Assembly (NCBI GenBank): GCA_002435755.1
Contig: DIYH01000018.1
Location: 1-64,000 of the forward strand
Direction: 5' to 3'
Length of the DNA stretch: 64,000 nt
Source: Flammeovirgaceae bacterium UBA6059
GTDB lineage: Bacteria > Bacteroidota > Bacteroidia > Cytophagales > Cyclobacteriaceae
Shown here: positions 35,629 to 44,947 of the stretch, piece by piece
Position numbering within the stretch: the stretch's first letter is position 1
Layout: each line of letters starts with the position of its first letter
Notes under the pieces: model-generated
Databases searched by the model: none
Told to the model about the DNA's origin: nothing
Seen by the model: the letters and a program-made list of their open reading frames with translations, nothing else
Position numbers and translations under genes: made by a program

Positions 35629-36303
35629 TTATCCCAATTTAAAAGTGATTGGAAGTATCATCCTTACCTTCACAGGACGTCCGCGCTGCTTACCTGGCTT
35701 CCACTTAGAAGCGTTACCAATTACACGAACTGCCTCCTCGTCACAACCTGCTCCTATACCTTTCACGGCCTGTACTTCTGTGATTGAACCATCCTTGTCA
35801 ACAACGAACTGCACAAACACCTTACCTTCTATACCCATTCTGCGTGCTTGTGACGGATACTTCAAGTTCTTAGCAATATACTGATAGAATGCTGACATAC
35901 CTCCTGGGGGCTCAGGCTGATCCTCCACAATAGTGAATATCTCATCAACTTCTTCTTCTTCAGGAGCTTCTTCAAAAACTATCTCCTCAATCACTGTCTC
36001 TTCTGTGATCTCTACATCTAGTTCTATCTCAATTTCTTCCTCTATCTCTTCCTCATCAGGAACTTCGATGATCTCAGGTTGTTGAATGACCGGTGGTGGG
36101 GGCGGTGGTTGCTCCGTAGGAGGAATCTCCATCAAATCTTCAAAGTTATCATCTACTGTACCAAGGTCCATCGTAGCACCCTCGTCGTAAAACCGCCACT
36201 CGAACGCAGTGATAACCAGCGCTAAGCTTATTACCAGCCCTAAATGCAAGAACATTAAGCTCTTGCTCTCTAGGTCCGCTTTTGGATTCTTTTTCGCTTC
36301 CAT
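35629..36303 (-). CDS. tonB: Energy transducer TonB (paralogue 2)
   Basis: A 224-residue TonB with a short cytoplasmic tail, a membrane segment at about residues 16-36 (LMFLHLGLVISLALVITAFEW), a proline stretch QPPPPPPV, a very acidic spacer with EE repeats and a C-terminal TonB domain (YPSQARRMGIEGKVFVQFVVDKDG ... GCDEEAVRV). It is nearly alignable with its neighbour over the whole length, except that the other copy has a longer N-terminus, so a tandem duplication is likely. It has its own candidate -7 box. Confidence 0.92.
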   Translation of the reverse strand: MEAKKNPKADLESKSLMFLHLGLVISLALVITAFEWRFYDEGATMDLGTVDDNFEDLMEIPPTEQPPPPPPVIQQPEIIEVPDEEEIEEEIEIELDVEITEETVIEEIVFEEAPEEEEVDEIFTIVEDQPEPPGGMSAFYQYIAKNLKYPSQARRMGIEGKVFVQFVVDKDGSITEVQAVKGIGAGCDEEAVRVIGNASKWKPGKQRGRPVKVRMILPITFKLG

Positions 36304-36350
36304 GAATTGTCTATAATGATTAAAAAGTGTTTTCTACAGTTGAGTAAAGT

Positions 36351-36358
36351 CAAATATA
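36351..36358 (-). promoter_or_regulatory. Candidate -7 box for tonB 2
   Basis: TATATTTG on the minus strand matches TAnnTTTG, 47 bases before the ATG; no convincing -33 element was seen. Confidence 0.4.
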
Positions 36359-36384
36359 TCGAAAAAAACAGTAAAATCAGGGCA

Positions 36385-36738
36385 TTAATGACCTGATTTG
36401 ACAAAAAACATGACAATTGTCATAGTACCAAGAACGTTGAAAACAATATCAAGATATTCCCTTTCTCGACCCGGTACCATTGATTGAATCAGCTCGATAC
36501 CGACACCAATACATATAGGGGTAGCAATTAACGTCAACCAGAAAAATATCCCAGAAATCTTAATTTCCCGGCTGAGTCCCAAACCTAATAGCCAAGTCAA
36601 CACGAAGTAAAAAACGAAATGGACTACTTTGTCAAGGCCTGGAATTGGTGACGAAACAGGAGTATCAGGAGTAAGCGAGAGGTAGCTTATCAAGGCTAAC
36701 CATAAGAAAAAAGCAAATGAGTATTTATACTGGATCAA
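36385..36738 (-). CDS. VanZ family membrane protein
   Basis: A 117-residue protein with about four hydrophobic segments and the VanZ-like elements SYLSLTPDTP, DKVVHFVFYFVL and GIELIQSMVPGREREYLDIVFNVLG. The family is named after a teicoplanin-resistance protein; its molecular role is unclear. The start is TTG at 36736-36738, overlapping the gcvH stop as TTGA, which suggests coupled translation; no ATG occurs near the N-terminus. Confidence 0.85.
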   Translation of the reverse strand: MIQYKYSFAFFLWLALISYLSLTPDTPVSSPIPGLDKVVHFVFYFVLTWLLGLGLSREIKISGIFFWLTLIATPICIGVGIELIQSMVPGREREYLDIVFNVLGTMTIVMFFVKSGH

Positions 36739-37115
36739 GCACCGATTAATTCCTGATAAGAAGACGCTTCAAGCAATTTATCCACTTCAGTTGTATCAGA
36801 CATTTTAACTTTGATCATCCAACCTTCCCCATAAGGATCGCTATTCACAAGTTCTGGTTCTGACTCCAGCGCCTCATTGAACGCAATAACCTCACCGGAA
36901 ACCGGCATGAACAGATCCGATACAGTCTTAACCGCTTCGACTGTTCCGAACACCTCTCCATTATCAATCGTATCACCCACCGTTTCTATTTCTACATAGA
37001 CAATATCACCAAGTTCACCTTGAGCAAAATCTGTTATTCCAATGGTAGCAACCTCTCCTTCTATTTTGATCCATTCATGATCTTTGGTGTATTTTAAATC
37101 ATTCGGTGTGTTCAT
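36735..37115 (-). CDS. gcvH: Glycine cleavage system H protein
   Basis: A 126-residue lipoyl carrier of the glycine cleavage system, shuttling the aminomethyl group between the P, T and L proteins. The lipoylation site is Lys63 in VEAVKTVSD; the DHEWI start and FAQGELGDIVYVE are typical. gcvP and gcvT are not in the window. It follows sprA by 56 bases, in a gene order (ruvA-sprA-gcvH) I recall from other Bacteroidota. Confidence 0.96.
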   Translation of the reverse strand: MNTPNDLKYTKDHEWIKIEGEVATIGITDFAQGELGDIVYVEIETVGDTIDNGEVFGTVEAVKTVSDLFMPVSGEVIAFNEALESEPELVNSDPYGEGWMIKVKMSDTTEVDKLLEASSYQELIGA

Positions 37116-37138
37116 GTGTTCGTAGATTTAATTGGTCT

Positions 37139-37146
37139 CAAAAATA
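37139..37146 (-). promoter_or_regulatory. Candidate promoter -7 box for gcvH
   Basis: TATTTTTG on the minus strand matches TAnnTTTG, 23 bases before the gcvH ATG and just after the sprA stop. The -33 candidate TATG with an 18-base spacer is poor. It suggests that gcvH can be transcribed apart from sprA. Confidence 0.4.
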
Positions 37147-37171
37147 GCTTTTTTTCAATTAGGCCATACTT

Positions 37172-40100
37172 CTATTGTGACAAACTGAACCGTAGCTGCA
37201 TCCCGAAGGCACTCGAAGTTCTTCTATAAGAATTAGTGAGTCGTGGTTCATTGATGTTTCGCTCAAAATACATGGTCAGATTGAGCTTTTGATTAAGGAC
37301 ATAGCTCACTGTAGGCCTTAGTTGGAAGTTGAGGTTGCCATTTGTAATCGCGTTGGTCTCCTCAATTTTGCGTTGGATTGTTCTGGTATCCCGAACGGTA
37401 AAACTCATTCTAAATTGGATATCATTCTCAAGGACGATAGTTCGCCCTTGCACCTTAAATGGCAACTTAAATTTATCCTTGGTGAATCCGATATCGAATG
37501 ACACATCACTACTTCTTAGTTCGGTCACCTGAGCATTAGAAAGATTGAGTGAAAGATTGCGCTCACGCTTATAGTCGATCTTCGCAGTTAGCCGATTTTT
37601 TGTTCGGACGTTAACACCAATCAGAGGAGAAAATCGCTCTGTAATGGCCACCTGATTAACTACATATACGGGTACAAGCCCATTCTCGGTAGAGACAGAC
37701 GCCAGGGGATAGTCGATAATGTCGTTTGTCAGCTCCAGGTCTTGATCATACAATAATGAATTGGCGTAATTGCCAACACTGAATGTTGACTGATAGCTAT
37801 GGGTTATATTGACCGATGAGAATATCTCCTGTAGCGCTGGTATGTTGGACAGTCCAGCATAGTCTAATCTCCAATTAGGTATTGGTGTCTTTGGGAAAGG
37901 GCTCAAATTGACCTCAGAAGCCTCCTGGCCTGAGTAGGCTGCTATAAAAGATGGAATCAGGACATCCTGGCTATTGAGCTGATACTCTCCATTACCGTTA
38001 AGGTTATTAAGTCGCTGACGGATGATCTCTCGGTTAGCGATAAACTCATCAAAAGTCGGGTGGATCCACTCTTCCTCGTCAGTATCATTGATGAATGCAG
38101 TCCTGAGCGCCATAAAAGAAACAGAGTAACTACCAGTACGTGAAGGTGTAAGCGATACAAAATCATTGATAGAGTCACCATCAAACCTGAAAATCTCTTG
38201 AAAATTGCCAGTGGAAGTCTTCCTCGCGTCAAGCTGGATTTTCAAATCCTTAAACGGTTCGACGGTACCTCGTATGTTGAGGTCCTCCGAGCGGGTTTGT
38301 GCGAAAGGCATTGTCAGGAAACTACTTCTCGCGAGCCAGTCATTCTCGGCAGCATCAAATCTGATATTCGGATCCTGAGAACCCGTGATGAAGCCCCAAC
38401 CAGGAGCTGCAAACTCTTCGTCCACACCCAGCAAATACGGTGAAGGTAAGAATCCCGGAAGCGTGGTAGACTCCCTGATACTGTAGGTAAAGTTGACCGA
38501 TCTGACAGACATCAGGAACCTAAGTAAACCCTTGCCCGCCTTGCCCTGAGATCTCTTAATATCGAGACTATCAACCTTCTGTTGCGGTCCTGCGCCACGA
38601 GTCGACCTTCGCCTCGAAGGTGTATTGACTTCTTTTAGTATTGGTATTTTGTTGTACAACTTAATTAGATCAAACTTTCCGTTGAGGTCTCTTGTGCGGT
38701 TGTTACTAATTATATTTCCAAGTGTGTCCGCCTGTCCTATGGCACCTGCAAGCCAATCATAGCCAGCAGCGTATCGCACGTCAGCGTTCACCCAATCCAT
38801 GATTGGAATTTTATCAAGTGGTACCCTGTAGTTGGCAGCAATCGTCTGATTGAAATTCTTCATTCGACCAAGTCGTTTGATATTGTTCCAGATCGAATCT
38901 CTCTTGACCTGGGTGTCTATATCTCCTTCTGGTTCGTCGATGATAGCATTGGCCCTAGCGGAATAGTCCAGGCTCAAGCTCTTAAACAGGTTCCAGCGAA
39001 GGTTATAATTACGATTAAAAGTGAAGTACTTCTCAAAGAACGGATCAATACCATCAGTAGTCAAGTCTGCATTTCGCAACTGGGTTCTCACAAATCTCCT
39101 ATCAACATCTCCACGTACGGAAAAATTACTCGGTATGGGATTGATATTAAAGTCCTTGATCAGCTTGAGGTACTTTCCGTCAAGGGCACCAACATTTTTA
39201 AACGGTTCTATTGATTTTTCCTGTGGGGCAAAATTATAAGCCACTCCACCTCTATACTGTTTCAATACATAGGATTGTGTGTTGACACTGCTCGTGCGAA
39301 GGTCGCTGAAGGAATAATTAAACGCTAGGTTCTCAATGTCCCAGAAATCCTGTCTTGATTCGGGATCAGTACGCTCTTTGCGCACATTTGTAAAGTTGAT
39401 TGCACGCCGCTCTGATCGATCTTCTACGATCCTTCGATAGTCCGCCGACTCTTCATCAGTATCGAATGCGAGCAATGATGCCTCCAACGGAATATCAGGA
39501 TCTAATGGGTCAAACCTTGGCGTGATTCGAGACTTCTCGTAACTCACAAACATCGGGATTTTAATGCCATGATTTCCTGGCAGGAGCTTGTCCACTGCTA
39601 CATTAGCAGAGATATCATACTGTGTGGTCTCCTCTCTGGTGCGTTCAGCAATCCGTTGTTGGATGCTTCCAAAACCGAATGTAGTATGTCTAACCGATCC
39701 AGTGACTGTGCCAAGATCTGCCAATTTCGCTGATAAGCGTGCATTAGCCGACCAACCCATCTCTCTATTGAAGTCAGTCACTCTAAGCTCATTGGCCCAG
39801 AGGCAGAGTGACTTAGGTGCACGGTCATCACTAGCTGGATTGCGTACTCCTATCATCATCGTCATGACAGTGGTCATATCAGGTCTACCGACTATTGTCA
39901 GGTTGTATTGACCATTCTCTGACTTGCCGGTAAATGGTAATTCGACACTATAATCTTCACGATTACGCAACGACTTGAGTGCATACAACTCATCAATTGC
40001 CAAGTCAATTTCATTTTGCAAAGGCCAAACCTGTCTGGCTAGCTCATCTCCACTACCGCTAATGTTTTGTGGGGTGACTTTCAACGGCACTTCGATCTCA

Positions 40101-43100
40101 TAATAGTTTTCCGTAAAGTCCGTACCCAATCTGATGAACGCTGTAGTCTCATCATCCTCAACCCTATCCCCAGCATGCGACTGGGCATGAAAAAACATCT
40201 TGAGTTGCCCGTAGTTGATCAGGTCAAGGCTCACATTCTTAAACACCGCACGAGCATCTCTGTCCTCAAGGTCCTCCACGCAGATCTGTAAAGATTGCTC
40301 GTTGGTACGACGTTGGATTACGGTCGTATTGTCAAAATCTCTATTGATTCCTGGGGGAACAGCATATGGAACTTTCCCCTCCGCGGCGATACTATTCTCT
40401 TCGATATTGACCACCGAAACCTCAAAGTCAGACGAATAGGACTCAGGTACTTCGTTAAAACCACGCTCATTTAATGATTCGAGATACTTTCGCCATTGAC
40501 TTCCCACAAGTTGGAATTTCACCATTCGCATCACGACAGGCTGTTGCCAGCCAGTGAGCATAGTTCTGACAAAACGCATCGATTTAAATCCTGAGATGTT
40601 TCCCTGTATACGGTCAGGTGACCTTATGGGGATTCGGAAAAGATACCATGTGGCCTCTCCCGTCTGATCTTGTATCCGATCCACAATATTATTCTTCCCG
40701 ACCTCTAACTCCCCAGGTCGAAGTGGTATACGATACTCATAGTATTCCTCAAGATCTGAAAGGGTATTATCTCTGTTAAGATCCTCATTGTCAGGAGTCG
40801 GTGAGCCTTGGATAGTAAAGTTATTTCCTGTATTGATCGGCGTGTTTGACTCCATACCATTGAAGTTCTTGTATCGTTCAATGATCTTGATATCACTAGC
40901 ATCTAACTCATCCCCGAGATAGTAGTTGTAGTTGTCAGCCGAGACATCCCTCTGTATACGCTGTAGTGCCTGGCTATTTACCGATAGACGATCAAGAAAG
41001 CTCTCTCTGAAGTACTCTGGCTCATCTTCGCTTTTAAGACCATCCAAACCAACATCCTGATTGACACGGCTATTAGCATTGTTATCAAAAAAATCATTAA
41101 GATATGATTGATCGGTCACTCTCCCCCATTCATTCTGAACGGTTCGTTCCGGATCATAATCTGGCGGCAATCCGTTCTCAAATGCATGTCTCCCATCTCT
41201 TTGAACATCCTCAGAGATATTACCCAGGTGAAAAACTAAATCACCTCCCGTAGTATTATTCTGGTTAAATATGCCATCAAGTACGCGACCATTCTCACCC
41301 TCGATGAAAGGGTCCATTAACCAGAACTCAAGGTACTCGACATTGGTCTTATCAAAGTCAACTTCATTAGTAATAGCCTTGGTAATGGCACCATAATTGG
41401 ATGCGGGATCCGGCAACAGACCATTAGGAGTCAGATCAGGGTTATAATTATATTGACCTCTCTCACTTGGAAAGTAGGCCATATCAAACGTGAAAAGATT
41501 GGTATTAACCAGTTGTCTGTCTTGCTGTCGAAATACCTCTTGTGGAGAAATCGCTCGAACATAGTGATTGCGAAGATCATCGCTAGTGATATTCTGAGGT
41601 CGATTGGGCCCTGCACTCAAATAGAATACCGGATCAATATTGTACCATGCTAGCTTTGCACGTTTATAGGCGTACCCCAGATTGTCGCTGGTTTGGCTAC
41701 TCAAGTCGAAACGATCATCTGGTGTCTCAGGAGTACTAGCCAGCATCCATGATATTGGCGCATTGCCCAGATTGATAGGGGTGATAGCTGTCTCAAAATC
41801 ATCGATGTAAGAGGTGCCTTCTCCATCTATGAGGTTGGAAGTCCCCGGTACAATTTGAGCAAACTCACCAGCAAAATTGATCCTGGATTCCTCTTTTGTA
41901 CTGATAAAAGGTAGGGCATCTACCATCTTGGTCAGAAGCCGGCTCTCCTTATCAAAATTGACATTAAAGCCATATTTGGTATTCCTGGTGGGCTCATCTC
42001 CTACTTTAAACCTTGAGATGCCACCAGCCCGCTCGTTTAAGTGAAGAACAGTGGCACCAATGCCTATGTCATCAGAAACTCTATAGTCAAAATGTGCTCC
42101 TGTCAACCATCTAGTTTGAAAATTGAAAAGGTCTGCCTTTTCATAGTTAATTTGGATCTGCTTACCAGAATTGAGGACCCCTTCATTGATGATCCTCACT
42201 CGACCTAAGTTGTAATCTACTGTATAGTCCAGCCCTTCGGTCAATGGGGTATTGCCAGCGGTAACCACTACCGAGTTTTCGGCTATATTAATTCCGGGAA
42301 GCACAATTTCGCTTGCTGAACCTGACATGAACTGGCCAAGAATGAAGAACTTGTCCTTTGACGCTATTTGTTCCGCATCATTTCGCGTAGTACGATAAAG
42401 AGTATCATAGACATACTTGCTGATAAGATTTTGCTCATTAATGGGATCAAAGAATGTCCGCAGTGTTCGCCCAAATGGTTCGAGTACGGGAAATATCACA
42501 TTACCATTGCGCGGGTCTATAGTGATCCGTTCGATGTAGTCAAAATTACCATCTGGGGCTGGGTCATTGTTTGGGTTGAGCTGGTCCAGGCCTAAAAGTC
42601 GTATCAGCGGCTGGTCCTTTGTCAGAGCCCCTTCGTGAAGTGATGGGTTATCGATACCGGTGAGGTCATCCCTGTAGTGAATCCTAAGGGTGAAGCCCTG
42701 GCGGTCCACCTGACTTGCGTTGAGGTTGTAGATATTTTTCATCATCAAGTCCCAGGTAGGTACCTGGGTATTGATTCTTGTAGGGCGGAGTAGTTTCAAT
42801 ATGATCGCATCGCTCTCCGGTCTATTCTGATAATCCTCAGTAAGCTCACCCACTTTATATCTGCGTCCGTTATAGGTATACTCATAGGAGACCGCCAACA
42901 CCTCATCGTTTTGAAGTTTGCGAAGGAGAGTGACGTATCCAAGTTCTGTATTGACAGTAAATTCACGATCATCGAGTCGGCGAGCTGAGGTCACCCTTTC
43001 AAAATCGGTTGATTTGCGCAGGTCGTACTCGGTCTCTAACAACTCACTGACCCCATCAATATCCCTTATTCTTGGGTCATCACTGAGTATTTGAAAAAGG

Positions 43101-44335
43101 TTATTTGCTCCATTGTCATTGGCACCACCAATGCCATTCCCAATGTTAGGATTATCAGGCCTATCGATCACTGTGCCCTCTGCCAGGTCCATCATACCTA
43201 CAAAGTTTCTCAGCGTCTGTGTGTCATTATTCCTGTTAAGCGAGTAAACCTCAACTCTTGTAATGTTCACACCTGATATGATCTGAGGTAAGCCAGATAG
43301 CCACTGCTCATAGTTATCACGGAAAAAATGTCCGAGAAAGAAGTGTCGGTTTTCGTCGTAATTAGAAGCTCTCACTTCAAACTCCCGCCCCTGGAAACCA
43401 CTCTCAACATTGATCACCTCACTCCGACCTTGCTGCCTGGATGCTACTCCAGTTACAAACAGTTTACCAAACTGCAATTGGGTCTTTACACCAAACAGAC
43501 TCTGTGCACCTGTGATCAGACTATTGTTCACAGGCATGCTCACATTACCTATCTCGATTTTCTTAATAATGTCCTCCTCAAACCCAGTGAACTCTACCTT
43601 GAGGTTGTTTTGAAAGTCAAATGAATTATTATTATCAAAATTGGCTGTAATTGCTAGCTTCTCTCCAACCTTACCTACTACATTCATAGATATCTGCTGG
43701 TTGTAGTTGAATCCACCGTTGCGTTGCTGCCTAACGGGAATACTAGGGTTCTCTACCTTCTGCCAACGCCCTCCAAAATCCAGATTGACAAACCCATTAG
43801 GTTGAATATCCACATAACTACCACCAAATATCCGATCAAGTACCGGGCTGATGTAGAGCTTTGGGATGAGTCGCCTACCACTCACGGCACTTTCACCATC
43901 AAGCCCAGTCGATTTCTCTTTCCAGTAGTCTTTAATGAGCTTCTGGTTTTGATATTCATTAAACTCTTCAAAGCTCATGGTAGATGTAGGACGATAGTTA
44001 ATGTCACCGATCTTTTCATAGATCGTATAGTTCATCCCGGTATCGATCTCTACGTCGAGCTCTAAGCTGGCAGGGTCTTGTAGGAGTAAAGGGGACGGAC
44101 TGGTGTAATTAGAAAACGGATCGCCAAACCTATCGTACTCTTCAAACGTTGGTAATGGCGTAGGGGTATACGGCACATCCAGCGTATCGGCAGCTAATGA
44201 GTCTGCAGGAATAGTGTCCTGCACCACCTGAAATTGGTACTCAAAGGGGAATAAATCGGCGTGAGCACGATGAAGTAACCCGGGAGTGGTCAATAATAGG
44301 TTGATGAAAAAAATATAGGTTTTGATACTCCTCAA
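37172..44335 (-). CDS. sprA: Cell-surface protein SprA (Sov), type IX secretion translocon
   Basis: A 2387-residue outer-membrane protein forming the very large 36-strand pore of the T9SS, needed for gliding and secretion. It has a signal peptide (to about residue 26, HRAHA) and the characteristic conserved stretches, among them GGSYVDIQPNGFVNLDFGG near residue 165 and GKVGEKLAITANFDNN near 215, and it ends in a beta strand (MQLRFSLSQ). Length is typical for Cytophagales SprA. The start is TTG at 44333-44335; an in-frame TAG 12 bases upstream rules out an earlier one. It follows ruvA by 18 bases. Confidence 0.95.
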   Translation of the reverse strand: MRSIKTYIFFINLLLTTPGLLHRAHADLFPFEYQFQVVQDTIPADSLAADTLDVPYTPTPLPTFEEYDRFGDPFSNYTSPSPLLLQDPASLELDVEIDTGMNYTIYEKIGDINYRPTSTMSFEEFNEYQNQKLIKDYWKEKSTGLDGESAVSGRRLIPKLYISPVLDRIFGGSYVDIQPNGFVNLDFGGRWQKVENPSIPVRQQRNGGFNYNQQISMNVVGKVGEKLAITANFDNNNSFDFQNNLKVEFTGFEEDIIKKIEIGNVSMPVNNSLITGAQSLFGVKTQLQFGKLFVTGVASRQQGRSEVINVESGFQGREFEVRASNYDENRHFFLGHFFRDNYEQWLSGLPQIISGVNITRVEVYSLNRNNDTQTLRNFVGMMDLAEGTVIDRPDNPNIGNGIGGANDNGANNLFQILSDDPRIRDIDGVSELLETEYDLRKSTDFERVTSARRLDDREFTVNTELGYVTLLRKLQNDEVLAVSYEYTYNGRRYKVGELTEDYQNRPESDAIILKLLRPTRINTQVPTWDLMMKNIYNLNASQVDRQGFTLRIHYRDDLTGIDNPSLHEGALTKDQPLIRLLGLDQLNPNNDPAPDGNFDYIERITIDPRNGNVIFPVLEPFGRTLRTFFDPINEQNLISKYVYDTLYRTTRNDAEQIASKDKFFILGQFMSGSASEIVLPGINIAENSVVVTAGNTPLTEGLDYTVDYNLGRVRIINEGVLNSGKQIQINYEKADLFNFQTRWLTGAHFDYRVSDDIGIGATVLHLNERAGGISRFKVGDEPTRNTKYGFNVNFDKESRLLTKMVDALPFISTKEESRINFAGEFAQIVPGTSNLIDGEGTSYIDDFETAITPINLGNAPISWMLASTPETPDDRFDLSSQTSDNLGYAYKRAKLAWYNIDPVFYLSAGPNRPQNITSDDLRNHYVRAISPQEVFRQQDRQLVNTNLFTFDMAYFPSERGQYNYNPDLTPNGLLPDPASNYGAITKAITNEVDFDKTNVEYLEFWLMDPFIEGENGRVLDGIFNQNNTTGGDLVFHLGNISEDVQRDGRHAFENGLPPDYDPERTVQNEWGRVTDQSYLNDFFDNNANSRVNQDVGLDGLKSEDEPEYFRESFLDRLSVNSQALQRIQRDVSADNYNYYLGDELDASDIKIIERYKNFNGMESNTPINTGNNFTIQGSPTPDNEDLNRDNTLSDLEEYYEYRIPLRPGELEVGKNNIVDRIQDQTGEATWYLFRIPIRSPDRIQGNISGFKSMRFVRTMLTGWQQPVVMRMVKFQLVGSQWRKYLESLNERGFNEVPESYSSDFEVSVVNIEENSIAAEGKVPYAVPPGINRDFDNTTVIQRRTNEQSLQICVEDLEDRDARAVFKNVSLDLINYGQLKMFFHAQSHAGDRVEDDETTAFIRLGTDFTENYYEIEVPLKVTPQNISGSGDELARQVWPLQNEIDLAIDELYALKSLRNREDYSVELPFTGKSENGQYNLTIVGRPDMTTVMTMMIGVRNPASDDRAPKSLCLWANELRVTDFNREMGWSANARLSAKLADLGTVTGSVRHTTFGFGSIQQRIAERTREETTQYDISANVAVDKLLPGNHGIKIPMFVSYEKSRITPRFDPLDPDIPLEASLLAFDTDEESADYRRIVEDRSERRAINFTNVRKERTDPESRQDFWDIENLAFNYSFSDLRTSSVNTQSYVLKQYRGGVAYNFAPQEKSIEPFKNVGALDGKYLKLIKDFNINPIPSNFSVRGDVDRRFVRTQLRNADLTTDGIDPFFEKYFTFNRNYNLRWNLFKSLSLDYSARANAIIDEPEGDIDTQVKRDSIWNNIKRLGRMKNFNQTIAANYRVPLDKIPIMDWVNADVRYAAGYDWLAGAIGQADTLGNIISNNRTRDLNGKFDLIKLYNKIPILKEVNTPSRRRSTRGAGPQQKVDSLDIKRSQGKAGKGLLRFLMSVRSVNFTYSIRESTTLPGFLPSPYLLGVDEEFAAPGWGFITGSQDPNIRFDAAENDWLARSSFLTMPFAQTRSEDLNIRGTVEPFKDLKIQLDARKTSTGNFQEIFRFDGDSINDFVSLTPSRTGSYSVSFMALRTAFINDTDEEEWIHPTFDEFIANREIIRQRLNNLNGNGEYQLNSQDVLIPSFIAAYSGQEASEVNLSPFPKTPIPNWRLDYAGLSNIPALQEIFSSVNITHSYQSTFSVGNYANSLLYDQDLELTNDIIDYPLASVSTENGLVPVYVVNQVAITERFSPLIGVNVRTKNRLTAKIDYKRERNLSLNLSNAQVTELRSSDVSFDIGFTKDKFKLPFKVQGRTIVLENDIQFRMSFTVRDTRTIQRKIEETNAITNGNLNFQLRPTVSYVLNQKLNLTMYFERNINEPRLTNSYRRTSSAFGMQLRFSLSQ

Positions 44336-44353
44336 AACGGTACTCTATGTTCC

Positions 44354-44947
44354 TTACGTCCTTTTCAATGTTCGTTTTATGAGGTCTTCAATTGTAATAT
44401 CAGTCCCACTTTCCTTTAAAATTAAATCTACCTGTTTGACAGCCATACTCTTGGATATACCCAAAGTAGACAAGGCGGATAACGCTTCCTCTCTTAAACT
44501 ATTGCGCGGTTGAGGACTAAACTCAAGGGTCTTGTCAAGCAGGCCTTCTTTCTTCATTTTATCCTTGAGTTCTAATATTACCCGTTGGGCCGTCTTCAGC
44601 CCTATACCTTTCACACCCTGAATGGTTTTCACATCTTCCTGCACTATAGCTTGCTGAAGCTCATCTGCTGATAAAGATGAAAGGATCATCAAGCCAGTAC
44701 TTGGCCCCACACCATTGATAGAAATGAGGTCGAGAAAACGCTTTTTTTCAGATAGATCATAAAAGCCATATAAAGTGTGTGCATCTTCTTTGATATGCAG
44801 AAAGGTCTGAAGACGTACTTCTTCCTTGTCTTTGATTGCCGAAAAAGTCGTCAAGGAGATTTTAACCTCATATCCGATACCGGCAACATCAATAATGACA
44901 AACGTAGGATCTTTATAAGCTAGTTTACCATGAAGGTATGTGATCAT
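44354..44947 (-). CDS. ruvA: Holliday junction branch migration protein RuvA
   Basis: A 197-residue DNA-binding subunit of the RuvAB branch-migration complex. Domain I begins MITYLHGKLAYKDPTFVIIDVAGIGYEV; two HhH motifs follow (LISINGVGPSTGLMIL and IQGVKGIGLKTAQRVILELK); the C-terminal RuvB-binding domain ends the protein. Its ATG overlaps the maeB stop by 4 bases, so the two are translationally coupled. Confidence 0.95.
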   Translation of the reverse strand: MITYLHGKLAYKDPTFVIIDVAGIGYEVKISLTTFSAIKDKEEVRLQTFLHIKEDAHTLYGFYDLSEKKRFLDLISINGVGPSTGLMILSSLSADELQQAIVQEDVKTIQGVKGIGLKTAQRVILELKDKMKKEGLLDKTLEFSPQPRNSLREEALSALSTLGISKSMAVKQVDLILKESGTDITIEDLIKRTLKRT

